From the NCBI GenBank assembly GCA_963920635.1, contig OY987301.1, positions 20,006,501 through 20,070,500 on the forward strand: 64,000 nucleotides of DNA. The letters run 5' to 3'. Source of the DNA: Pseudeuparius sepicola (lineage: Eukaryota; Arthropoda; Insecta; Coleoptera; Anthribidae). Of this stretch, positions 45,576 through 59,100 are shown one piece after another. The first letter of the stretch is position 1. Every line of letters begins with the position of its first letter. Under the pieces are notes generated by a model. That model was not told the origin of the DNA, searched no databases, and saw only the letters and a list, made by a program, of their open reading frames with translations. The translations under genes were made by a program, and so were the position numbers.

Positions 45576-46889
45576 GTAAGTTTATCAAATCCCGATTTCT
45601 TTAAAACATTTTTACATACTAAACAATTACTGGACACACCTTTTTAGTTCTGTGTTAACCAGGCAGAATTCATTTTGTATTTATATAAGGTTTTACCTAT
45701 AATTAGGTTGGAGACATTTTGTGAGAAACCGACGACCTTTTCTAAACGAATTTGTTGTTAATTTGCCAAATATAGCTCGTAATTTTGATAAGATAAGCTC
45801 CGCCGAGTGATATGCAATCACTTTTTCAATTGATAAGGTGTATACAAGGGCTTTTTAGAAATTATTCACAATTCGTGTATGTCAAAGTTTAAATTAAGAC
45901 TCGCCCACGTATATTTTTCACATGGGTTATTGGACTCATCCTGCCCTGTGTTTTAAAAGATTTTTAACAAATGCAAGTTTTTTCACTCACTATTATAGTT
46001 TGTATGTTTATAATCAGTAGGTATTTTTAAATTTATTTTACTTATTAGGTACTATAAAACCTAAAAATTAACTACACTCCCACACATGTTTATACAGGGT
46101 GTCCTGTTAATAATGGTACATAGTACATAGAGCAACTTCATATACAGGGTGGCTTATATAATAAGTGGCTCGCTCAACATATCTCAACTTTCTCTTGATA
46201 GAAAATATCGGTGACGTTGCTGTCATGGCCGCTGTATTTGTTTTGTTTTTAGAGGTAGGTACATAAAAAAGTTTAACATGAAAATTGTTTGTAACAACTG
46301 TCAAAATCCAAATGTTATAGGATCAGTGAATTTGAAATATTGATATGACATATATGATTAACGTTGGTCTCTCAGGATCAAAAATTAAATTATCTGAAAA
46401 AAATTGAATGAGGCGTTTTTTTTATAAAATATCCCATTTAATTTGATGTCACACTTGCCAGTTTGTTCTGTGTTTGTTTACTACTTTGGATAAAGAACCC
46501 CAGGAAGGAGCAAATTTGGACTTAATGCTCGACCGGGACAGTCTCTGCATATGGCGGGATGCGGTTTCAGTTTTGACAGTGGCACGCACCTTTGAATTGT
46601 TTCTACAAACTAATCGAGGCAGAAACCCTCAATACAGGCAAAAAATTATAAGGCAGGTTTATGTCTTTAAGTTTAGGAACCCTTGATAATACAGCAATTC
46701 TAATTTTAGATTTCCAATTATGAATAAGTAGTTATTATACCTACACCCCCTGTACCACTTTGGTGCATGGCCTTAAAAGTTGTTCTAGCGGTCAGGGAAG
46801 GGCCACAACCCGCACAGCTATGCATAATAACTCGAAAAAGTATGTAAGTACCACATACTGACACCTATCACCGTGTCAGATACCAAAAT

Positions 46890-47075
46890 ATTGTGTCAAA
46901 AGTTGGTTACTACTCAGGGCGAAAAATCAACCGTGTGCATTGACATTGGCAAAATGTGTCCCAAATACCTGTTCAGTCCAACATTCGAAACATAAAATTT
47001 TCATCTACCGTTTTCAAATGTTACAGATCAACTGTACAGAAGAAAAAATGATTCGTTTTCTTGAAATAGGGCCTA
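46890..47075 (+). repeat. Fragment of the 60493-61616 element family
   Basis: CATTGACATTGGCAAAATGT, the CGAAACATAAAATTTTCAT region and TTACAGATCAACTGTACA correspond to 60864-60970. It is a diverged partial copy. Confidence 0.65.
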
Positions 47076-50000
47076 CATCTTATCAGTTATATTGTCAGGG
47101 GTTAAAGGGTCCTGCAGTCAGTGGCGGCGATAAGGATCCGGGGGCTCCCCGCCAAATTTTGCCAGGGTGCATACATTACATATTATTATAAGAAAAAAGC
47201 TCGGTTAGCTGGGATATATATAAATTTTATTTTAAGTTTTTCAACCTACCTGGGAAATGTTCTGTATTATAACGAGTAATTATAGCTATAGCTTAACAAA
47301 AACTGGACATGTCTAATGTCTCACATTTTATTTTATAAATGGGACATAATATTACATAGTATATTTATATTACAAAATATTTTCCAAAGAAAAATATTTA
47401 TTAAGTATAATAAAAGGGGCTCCGCCACTCCGAATAATATAAATACCCTTATCTACTAATTGCTAAATATTAAATCTTACCATTGCTAAAATCTGTCTGG
47501 TATCTGGTGATGTCGCAGAATTATGATATGTTGGTTGTATAAAAATTGAAAATTCCGCTATTTGCCCTAATAATATGCCAATTTTTAAGCTAAAACGGAG
47601 CTACCAACGCAGGGACGGACGGCATATTAAACCCCCTAATCTCAAAATGGCCCGTAACTTGGAAGAAAAAATAAATCGAAAATTTGATTTTAAAAAATAG
47701 CTCTTTTACTAGTGTTGAATTAAGTATAAATTAATTTTAGAAAAAATGATCTAAAGTCAATTGACGCTATGCTATCTGCTACAAAAATAGAACCGGCCGG
47801 CAAAAGCCGTAAAAATTGGTCAAAATATGCAGGGAAGATGAAAAACATGGCACATAACAGGTTAATACAAAAAATCACAAATCTTAATTCGCAGTAACAG
47901 AGTGTACAAAAGTACTCAACAATAGAAGTGAATATTTTTCGTAATAAATTACCTCTATACGAGTTTAAAAGAGAAACTAAAGGCACTTCAAATAAAAGCA
48001 CAAAATTTGACAAAAAAAATGCTTTTTTTTCGTATTTTTCGGAGTGTTTTAATAATTATTTCCTCACAATCTGCTAATTGTTTCCTGAAATAAAAATCTT
48101 CCAAGTCGTATGGTCGACACCGATTTTCAGCCTAATAGCATTAATATTTTGCAAAAATTAATATTAGTGGATAGATCAGTTTTTAGGGGCCCCAGTGCCT
48201 GCAGTGTAGAATACATTTCAGCATGTTCGGAGCTTTCACTAGACTCCAGAACTATCATAATTGTAACATAAACATTAGGTATTTGTCTTCTATTTGTAAG
48301 GATTTCATAATTTCACCCCATTTTGATATTTCTTCATACTCCCTAGGTCATTTTTGGTGTGGTCTCGGGTGTATACTTACCACCTATATTTAAATGTCGG
48401 AGACGAACATCCAACAGTCCATGGAGAAGCTGAAGGCACCTGGAATTGAATTAAGACTGTTGTACTAATTGTAACGTGACAAATTGTTCAAAAATTCAGA
48501 ACTTCTGAATGAGGCAAAATCATGGAATAAATAAATAGATCAAGACTACGATTAACGCCATGCATCAACTAATGTTTGTTTCACCAATGCAAGAGCTTAG
48601 CAGGGCATTTGGCAATCACACATGCATCTGGAATTGGTCGGGTCTTTAGAGAGAAAGTTATAAATAAATATCTAGCAGCTTTCCAGATTATTTTTCTTGA
48701 ATCATAGTGTATAGTAGTTGTTGTATTTTCAGTACTTACTGATAGTTAACTATGATAGTTATGCTTCTTATATTTGACTTATTTTCTGTGGTACCTAACT
48801 TTGGTCAATAAATGTAGCTACATGGTGACATGCCATACCTACCTTGAGTAACAGGCACAATATTCTTCTAAATCTATCAACCTTGTTAGGAGGTAGGTAG
48901 ATCGTTGCACATTGTTGTTTTGTCTAACACACACTGACACTCAATGCCAGAGGTCCATCTTGTAACTTATCTTTCCTTTTATTAAGTACGGCGATATTCA
49001 AATAATTATGGTTATGTTTAAAAATGTCTGAACATAGTATAGGAATGGTTAAGTTAAGAGTCTTAACTTAAGGCCTTAAGTTTCGTTACTCTTGACCAGT
49101 ATACTTCTTGCTGAAAATTAAAGTTACTTTGATCATTTTTTGCCGCAAAGCACAGAAAATATAGTTCCACAACAGAACGTTCCTTAACAATATCTGTCAA
49201 ATGAACTCCAACTTCAGACTCCAAAAACAAGCAGATTGCATTTCTTATGAAATGAAATTTTCCTAAAATATAATCTTTCCAATTCATAGATTAGCCAACA
49301 TCTAATAGTATCAATGCATTTGGAAAATATTAAGCTTAATAGTTAGAGTCCATTTGATAGCTGTCATTAAGGAGCCATCTGTTCTGAATAAGTTTTCTGT
49401 ACCGCAAAGTTCAATGTGCGAGGGACAAAAAAGTTGAAATGAAAGTTTAAATGGATACAAATGTATACAGATTATACCATACTTGAAGTATTAAGGAGTC
49501 CAAGGCTCCCCTGATCTCTCCCGTGCATGCCTATGCTCCAACCCCTTCCAGTTGAGAAATGTTGTTTCAAAGTTAAATGATTTCGAGCCTGTATTACTAA
49601 TATAAGACTTTGCTGAAAGATCCGTTATTTATTATTATATTAATGATTGTGCTTTTGCAGTTTCAAATAGTGCAAAGGCATTCTATATGTAAGGGCTTTT
49701 GATTCCATATAAATGTTCTGTAAATTTTTTTTGTCAAGTACTATTAAACTAGATTAAAATATGTACCATTATTTATGACTCACCCTGTATGTTACATAAT
49801 GATGGCCCTAAAACAAATCGTTAAGTGTTGCCAGTTTTAGGTATTTCCGATTTACTTTTATTATTTATCACATGATTAATTCTTCTTGAAAACCAATTAT
49901 TTCTAATTTGAACAACACAAATTTATTATGATTAACCATATTAAAAGCTTTAGCAAAATAAAAAATGTATACAAGGTTTTTATTATTAATAGAACTAGTA

Positions 50001-50196
50001 GTGTACACTTTACACTTATCGCTTTTTGAGTCTATCCCATATTTATGGCTTTCTCATTTTTATGTATAGTTTTATAAGGAAATATATTAATTTTCTAACT
50101 CATATTATTTGCAAACCTTAAACAAAACTCCGGCATTCCTACCTAACTGTGAATTTAAAGACCTGTTGATATAAAGCACCTGATTCTTTTAGCAAA

Positions 50197-53100
50197 ATGG
50201 GAATCGGCGAAGAAGCTATCAGTAACATTATGGGGGGTATAGAAAATACAGGTGGTGTGCAACAACATAATCACAAAAAGAAACTTAGGCAAAGGTAAGA
50301 TGTAAATTATATTGATATAATAACTACATATATATCATTTATAATTTTGATTATAGATTTGACATTATAAAGAAACTAGGACAGGGTACATTTGGAAAAG
50401 TACAGTTGGGAATAAACAAAGAAACTGGGCAAGAAGTAGCTATAAAAACAATAAAAAAATCTAAAATTGAGTCTGAAGCAGATCTAATAAGAATTCGGAG
50501 AGAAATTCAAATTATGTCTTCTGTCCAACATCCAAACATTATTCACATCTATGAAGGTACATTTACTTCCTTTAAGGTATTGAAAATACTTTAATTGTCG
50601 TGTCATTATTTTAGTGTTTGAGAATAGGGAAAAGATGGTTCTTGTGATGGAATATGCATCTGGTGGTGAGCTCTATGACTATTTATCAGAACGAAAAGTT
50701 TTACCTGAAGAAGAAGCCAGGAGGATCTTTCGGCAAATTGCGACGGCATGTTACTATTGCCATAAGCACAAAATTTGCCACAGAGATCTAAAACTAGAGA
50801 ACATACTTTTGGATGAAAATAATAATGCCAAGGTAAAGTGATGTGATTTTTAAATTACCTGATTTATGATGTACCTACATTTAGATTGCTGATTTTGGTT
50901 TGTCTAACGTATTCGATGGTCAAAGACTGCTGAGTACTTTTTGTGGTTCACCATTGTACGCTTCCCCCGAAATTGTAAAGGGAACTCCTTACCATGGGCC
51001 AGAAGTTGACTGTTGGTCGCTGGGAGTCTTACTTTATACGTTGGTTTATGGAGCGATGCCATTTGATGGCAGCAACTTCAAAAGACTAGTCAAGCAGATA
51101 TCCCAGGCTGATTACTATGAACCTGTCAAACCTAGCCGTAAGTATGATAAAATTTCTTGTTTACCTTCCCTTTTTTCGCACAACTTGCACTGCACATTCT
51201 GGCGATGAACACAAAATTGATTCCAGTTAAATAGTGCCCAAAAATTCACTCGATGTATACAAGGTATTCGAATCTAAAAAATTAAACTACGATATTTTTT
51301 ACAGACTTTTATGGGGGCGTATGATATAAAGTTAAACTTACAGCCTGTTAAATGTAATGGTAAAAATACAGTTTTTCTAGATTTTCTCAAAGCAAATAGT
51401 TAAACTGTCATAAGTCCATCCAGTTATAAACTAATAACCGACATAAGCCTACTGTGATGAAAATACATAAAAGTATTTGCTCTTTGTTGATGTTTGTTTG
51501 GACCACGTTGTGACCACGATACACGTAAAACGGTATGTCCGCGCGCAGGTGCTGTGACGTCAACGGTGACGCTTATTCGACAAAATCATGGCTTACTTTT
51601 ATTTTTAAACGGAAATTTGACTCGTTTTATATTGAGCTAGGCAACCACATATACACCAAAGTGTCTCAAGGTGTCTACATTCTATCTTTGGATTTAACTT
51701 TACGCAAAATTGATAACTGGCATGTCAGTGAGACTAATTTTAAAAGGGGGTTGCCGACAGCGAAAGTGACGTTAGATTTCGTATTTTTTTAAGTTGTATA
51801 GCATAAAATCTAATAACATTTTACGTGGCAAAAATTTAGGACAAACATCTCTGTCTTCATTTTAATCATAAGATATTACAAGCAGTGTTTTGTTTTATAG
51901 GTTATGAAAACCTTGGGAAAAATTATAATTCCAGTGCATATGCCTTTAAGATCTTATGATTAAAATGAAGGCAGAGATGTTTGTAATAAATTTTTGCCAG
52001 GTAAAATGTTATTAGATTTTATGCTATACAGCTTAAAAAATACGAAATCTAACGTCACTTTCGCTGTCGGCAACCCCCTCTTAAGACTATTTTTTATAAG
52101 TTGGCCGCGCTTTTGTTGAAGTGACGTAGATGCGCAAAAGAGTTTAATTTTCGTTCTCCTAGCTGGCATACCGTTATCTGTGTATCGTGGTTGTGACATT
52201 TAATTTTTTGTACACAAATTAAGCGAAATATAAAAATTTCACAACTACACAGAAATGTCTAAATACATAGGCCTATAGAAAATAGTTATTGTGTACCAAG
52301 GCACTGAAGTTTCATACACATTATATATATTTTTTTTAAATTTGAAAAAAGAAGTTTTATTATGCAAAATAATAATTTAAAGTTCCCATCCCATCCATGG
52401 ATAATCTCTTGTAGTGTACATTATAAACATTATAAAATATTACGGTTGTTCAAACCGGCTGAACTGCTCATATTGAAATTGAAAGATCTGGTTGGTATAG
52501 GTAATAATTCTGCAGTGAAGTTGAAAAATTAAAATAAATTATACTTTATTGCCGATTAATATAGAAAAAAGCGTACAATAATGACTTACTTTAGTGCCGA
52601 TCTGTTGTTCCTTTTAGCTGCTTCACCTTTGATAAGGGATATGCTCACTGTTAATCCGAAATATCGTGCCAATATTGAAAAGATATGCGCTCACTGGTGG
52701 GTAAATGAAACCTACAATGAAAACTGTTTAGAGATTTCCGAAGATTTGGCCAATCAAACCCCCGTCAGACTTGACGTTTTATTGACGCTTGCTCCTCCAC
52801 CTGCACTGGAAAGTGACAAACTAGTTGTTACTGGAGATGTAAGTATTCACATTAAGACATTAACATGGTGTGTTATCTTGAACAATCAACGCGCCAAGGT
52901 GTCAATGAATGAAAAGATTATTACGGGGATGTAACAATAATTTATTTTTAGGTTGCCGATGAACCGAAATCTGAATCTGGTGCTCCGGTAAGATCTCAGT
53001 CAGTAGGAAGCCTCATGGAACTCTCCAATCCCGAAAGAAGAATATTGGATCTGATCGGCGAAGAAAAAACTACTCCAAAACGAAAATTAGAATCTACCGT

Positions 53101-56100
53101 TAGTTCAGATAGAGCAAACTTAGATAAGGGTTTAAAACGGAAAGACAAAATTATTAAGGAAAATACAGTTGCTGATATTACCGTGCATGGTACGATTCAC
53201 GAAAATGCATCTCAGGAGGATGCAAGCATGAAGGAATCTGTGCCACTAAACAAGAGTTCGACACAAACATTGTCTAGAGAAATGGACGTAGAACAAACCG
53301 AGGAGATCGTTGATCCTTCACTGCAAGGAGCGGCATGCACAGAAATATTAAAAGAAGCAGCCGAGAAAAAAGAAAAGGAAAACAAACCAAGCAAAGTGAA
53401 GAAAATAGCTTCCACGACGGCAACTAACAAATCTTCCCAAGATATAAACGAGGCTGCTAGTCAAGAAAATGCGACCGTTAACAAGGAAAATGCCAAAAAG
53501 GCCCAAGAACAGAAGCCGAAAAAAGAGGAAAAAACTGAAGAAAAGACTGCACCCAAAAAGAAGGTACTGAAAAAGAAAGTCCTCTCGGACAAAAACGAAA
53601 ATCAAAACGGTGTCGCATCGCCTGAAAAAATCAAGGAAACTATTGAGGCTGAAACTAAGACAGTTTCGAAAACGGAAGCTAAACCAGCCGAAGGCAAACC
53701 TGTTGAAAGGAGGAAGTCGAGAATATTTGAAGCGGCAGAGAAATTCCAAAATATGATGTCACCGGTCGAAACAAAACCCGCGCCAAAGGAGAAACCCAAG
53801 AAGATTGTCATACCAGGTACCTATTATATTGCTCTTATTCTTTAGTCGTCTAAAGGTGGTTGCATTATTTAAAATTACTGAAACTTAATATTGGAAAACA
53901 TATACAATATTTTTATTACTATTTTCTTCGCAAGTAAAATTAAAGTTACACCACTGCATGGGTGACATGAGAACATTTTTTGTCTTGGAAAAAATCACAG
54001 GTCGATTAGTTGCAACGTTGTACATGAAGCTGAAAATATTCTTTGACAAGCGGGCTCAATTTATTTTTGTCTTTGACACCTCATGTTTATCTTATCTTGG
54101 AACACCCTGTACGTACAGGGGCGAAAGTACAGGATGTCCCAATTAAGATGATACAAGTGATTATCTTGATAATTTTTTAAGATAAATTGGTGGTTTGAAA
54201 AGTAGACTTGTGTAGTTTTTTCCGAGGAATTGAATGCCACCGAAAAAAAAAACACTTGAATTTCAAACAAAAAAGTGATCGCAAAATAACCTCCTTTCAA
54301 GATGGCGATTTTTTTTTATTTCTTTATTAGGCTGGTAAAGTAGCATCTTAATTGGGACACCCTGTATGTGTACCAACAGTTACTAGAACAAAAAATGTAC
54401 CATTCCCATGGGTAACGCCCATTAGTGGAAACTTCACTAGAACTCAAAAACAAGTAGTTTTTTTTATGCCATAGAATGCTACCCATAAAAGGAAAGGAAA
54501 TACTCAAAATTTGAAAACGAACAAGTTGTTAAACATTTCCATATTAGTGAAGGATATCAATTTTGTTTTATTGTAGGTGTCAGTGTAGACGGTTTCAAAA
54601 AAGAGTTTGAACGTAAAGCTAGTCTAACCTCTGATTCACCTCCAAAACTTAAAGAAGACATTCCAAAAAAGGTTGTTATAGACGAACCACAAAAACCTGC
54701 AGTGGAACCACCAGAAGACAAAACCGCACAGAAACAAGCCTCCGAACCGTCGTCACCCAAAGGCAACGAAGATCAAAAGGAGCGCGTTAAAAATGCCGTA
54801 AACATTATTTCTTCTGCTTTAGATAAAGAAGGCACGAGAAAATCTAAATCGAGACCGTGCATAGTCAGAAAACCGCCGGTGCCGTTCGGCGTAAGCGGCA
54901 GGTCGGCCTCGGGCAACATCGGAATGATCTCGTCGCCCCTATCGCCGCCCATACAGACCTCGGGGCCGAAGCCGTTCGTGAAGCCGACATTCGAAAAGCC
55001 GGAGGCCAGACAGGTGGAAGAGCGGCCGGCGCCCGTCGAAGAGAAGAAGACGTCCTCGGCGGAGATAACGTTGAAATCGGCGACGTTGCCCAGGAGGAAA
55101 ACGACGAAGGCCCAGATACAGCTGAATTATCCGGTGCCGAGGCCGGCACAGATGGAGTTCAAGACTGAGGTGGCGCACGACGTGCAGGCGGTGCCGAAGG
55201 GCGCAACGCAGTTCAGCAAGGTGGTCGTGCCGGTGTCGGCCGCCCCGCCGGGATTTAGGTGAGTTTTCGATAATGGGCTATTTAATAGAGATGGGCAACG
55301 GAAACTTTCCAAGTCGGGAAAGTTTCCATTTTTGGAAACTTTCCGGGAAGAAACTTTGAAGGTTTAGGAAACTTTCCCTGAAAGTTTCGGAAAGATTCCT
55401 GAGAAACTTTCCCGGAAAGTTTTCTGGGAGTTTATGTAGAAATTTTAAACTTGCCGCCATAAATGCCTGGCCAAGATTCATGACATAACCTAAAAAATAC
55501 AAAAAAGAACAAAGAAGAATCATGAACTGTGTGCTATAGACCACAGATAAAATATATTTTATTATATTCTATATACTTTTTGACTTCTGAAAGTTTAAAT
55601 TAAATTAAACTAGGTAAATAATAATCATAATATGAATATGTGAATTTATTTTATTCTTTCATATTTGGCTTTATCTTTTTTTATTTATATATGTTTTGTC
55701 AGTTTTCTATTTTATTACGTTTACTTTTGTACAGGGTGACTCAATTAAGATGTTACTAGCGATTATCTCGGTAATTTTTATGATACATTGGCGGTTCAAA
55801 CACTAAACTTGTGTTGTTTTTTCCCACGAACTTGAATGCCGCTAAGAAAAAAAAACAGTTTAATTTAAAAAAAAATAAGATGGCGATTTTGTTGCAATTT
55901 TTCATTAGACTATAGTAAAGTGAATAAAAAATATGCACAACACGGTTGCATATCACTTTCAGTTCAGCGGAAGTAATGTTTTTTTTGTCCCAGCCCAGCC
56001 AAATCTGCAAAAAAGAATAGAGTATTTTTCAACAATAAAAATTGGCGCTTCCTACCAATTACAAAGCAAACCTTTTACATTTTGTGATATTGTACCTTTT

Positions 56101-59100
56101 CTGCAATATTTTAACAAATTACACTCAAAAAATGACATATTTGGTATTTTTGGAAAGCTCTAAGTGTAACTAATTAAACTAAACACTAAAAAAACAACTA
56201 AAAACTTTCCGAAAGTTTCGGAAATTTTTGACAGAAACTTTCCGGGAATTTTCGTAAAGTGGGAACTTTTCCATCTCTACTATTTAAGAAGTCCCGATTT
56301 TGTCAGATGACATTCTCCACAAAATCCCTAGGAATTTTCTGTTAACTATGGGTATAACATTGGTATATGTGTCTCAACCAGTTAATGACGTCACTCATTG
56401 ATTTATAATGTGAAAAGTTACCCAAGTGATACGAAAAAAAGAAAATAATAAAATAAAAACCCTATTGCAATCACGATTATACCGCTGTAAATAAAAATAA
56501 CTGTGACTACAACTCATTTTAATAATAATTTCAAACGTCATGGAAACACTTTTTATTTTGGTATAATCAGCTGCTTTTGGCAGCGTCCGTCTATGTGCAG
56601 ACTCAGGCAAATTTAGCTTCGGTGTGTCAAAGTGACAGTGAAGGTTTTCCAGATCGTTCAAACTGGTTCAAACATTCGGCAGTGAAAATATTCACGGGTT
56701 TTCTACGTTTCGTGAGTTTTACCATTATCTGTGTTGTTCTTGTTCTTGTTACTTTTCGTGTTATTAGTAGTTATTCATTGTGCAAATGGGCTCGTTACTG
56801 ACCTGAACTTACGACCCGGTTGCATTTTTTGCTGCATTTATGCCAACTTAGGATATCGAAATTACCAGTTGACAGTTCCAGTAAGGACTTATTAAAATAA
56901 TTTGACTATAACACTTGTTCATTTTGAAAAATACAGGAATAACATATAGGGGTGCGTTTATAAATGGAGTGACATTTTGGGAGGGAAAAGGGATAGTGAC
57001 AAGACGTCCAACAAATTACTCCACCTTTTTACACATTTCTGAATGCCACTAGGTGATAGGTGAATGTGGGGTGATATCCATAAATATATGTGGAAGGTTC
57101 TTTCATTGTTCTGTGATTTTCAAATTATATTCTCCCCTTTATTGGTCACGATGAACTGATAGTTTTTGACAATCACCTTGTACGAGCAAATGTTTGTAAT
57201 ATGAACGGGAGTGAAGATTACGCCATAGTGAGATGCCCACTGCAAACTGGAACAACCCGATAAAATTTGTATTTGTCATCCAATTTCGATGGAGTTTTTT
57301 TGTAACGATAGGTCATCAAATACTGTACTTTAGAGCAAAACAGCACATTTTATTTTAAAAAACCTTGGAAATTTTGTCTAAGGTTACCTAAAGCTGGCAT
57401 TACACTTGTAAATTTCTTAGCCAATAAATTGCACAATAAATTGGCCAAGGAATTGTTGGTACACTTTACACCAACAACAAATTGGTCAATTTATTGTGCA
57501 ATTTGAATACTACCAACACGAAAGCAGAAATATACAAACACTAATAAAATAAATAACTCCGTGCATCGCTCAAACTACAGGCAAAAATCACTAAAATTGG
57601 TATTACTGCCGGAACATAGAAAATCTTGAGAAATACTCAAATTTTCCACAATATTTTCCAACTTGCTTCAATTTCTTGGCCAAGAAATTGACGGCAACAA
57701 TAATTTCTCTTTTACACCTACAATTTAACTTGCTCAATGGGGAACTTGCGCAAAAATTAAGTTTGAAAAATATTACTTTCAAACGTAATTTATTGCCATT
57801 AAATGAACCACAGTTCACAAACTAATTTTTTATTTTTATGTAATAAATTTAAGCAATTAAAACTGCATAATTCAAATCGTTCTTGTAACACACCCTCCTT
57901 GGTTGTGACGTCAAGCAGTTCGTTGGTGGTGGTGCCTCTAGTGGGCAGCAGCACCATGTATAAACTAATATGGGCGGCACATGTATAAAAACTACAGCAC
58001 TACACACGCTTTGTTTAGAAAAAGCAACGTGAACGTTCTATCCTTGTGTATTTGTGTTATAGTCTATATTTTATCTCAGCCTTGATATTGTTGATTGCCT
58101 TTGAAAAGTGTGTGCGGTATTAAATCGTTATTTACATTGTGAGATGCGTAAGCGAACTTTTTTTGGTCGAGGAAGTTGTTTAACACCCGTGTTGCCTCGG
58201 GTCTTAAAACTATCTCCGAGGTCAAAAAGAACTTACGCATCGAGCAATGTATTACATTTACCTGCTACTGACAATTTCATATTAGGTAGGTAGGTACTTT
58301 GAATTTAAATACACTATGGAGTAGATTGTGAGTAATAATCTTCATAATATTCATTGTCCAGTTATTACTAAAAATGATAATCAGTGATAAATATAAGAGG
58401 TAGAAAGCAGTGATAATGAAAAAAAAACTTCTTGCGGGATTGAACCTGGGACCTACCAATTACTAGTCCCGTAGCCTCACCATTCAGGTAAAGAAGTGCT
58501 GGTTAAATTTGGATTTTTAGGCGGCTCTTATTTTTTACCTACATCAGATCCCTCTGGAAATGGGTCGCCGACCTGTTTATTTTAACGTTCTATTGCCATT
58601 CTCCCTTCTCTAATTCTGTGTAGCTGTCACTCCTGTCACTGCCTTCTGATCGATCGAGCGGTGTGACATCACGACCATTTCCGCGTTTTTCATGTCATTT
58701 CAAATGAATAATTAAATATTGCTATTTGAGGGCTGATATTGGGTATGTGCTCTTTCTATAGATAGGCAAATATATTAAAGAAATAAAAAAATCATATTCC
58801 CCAATTATTGGCCATGAAATTGCAAGTGTAATCCCGGATTTACAATAGATCTTTTAACTAGGGCAATGCAACAAAACATCTGATTGAGCCCAAAAACAGT
58901 TTGTTATCGACATTGAGTGATTATTTTATAAATTTACAAGCTGCGATAATCTATAAATAAAACATTAAACATTTAATGTTTTAAAAAGGTAGAACCTTTC
59001 GCACAGAGCGACTCAATATTCAAAAAACTTAAATTACTGAGTGAAATATTGAGATAAGTATTTCAGGAGAAGGCTTAAATGCCTTAAAACAGTTCTGGAA

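Larger units (their letters stand above)
43626..50196. other. Spacer between the zinc-finger gene and NUAK
   Basis: 6.6 kb lying between two divergent genes. It must contain both promoters and any non-coding 5' exons. Seen here: a MITE at 44029-44166, a possible NUAK 5' exon ending at 45575, ACAGGGTG-type element ends near 46093 and 46144, a fragment of the 60493 element at 46890-47075, and a repeat piece near 49640-49740 resembling 24740-24800. The frame at 46474-46686 is open and ends next to CAG|GTTTAT, but I do not recognise it. No other gene is supported. Confidence 0.5.

Noticed and set aside
53212..53811. Three minus-strand frames across NUAK exon 6
   Set aside because: They are shadows of a Lys/Glu-rich coding exon whose complement is Phe/Leu/Ser-rich. 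The plus frame is continuous with the kinase.
54857..55312. Alternative frames on both strands in the GC-rich part of NUAK exon 7
   Set aside because: They are shadows of the coding frame. Splice phases on both sides support only the plus frame used.
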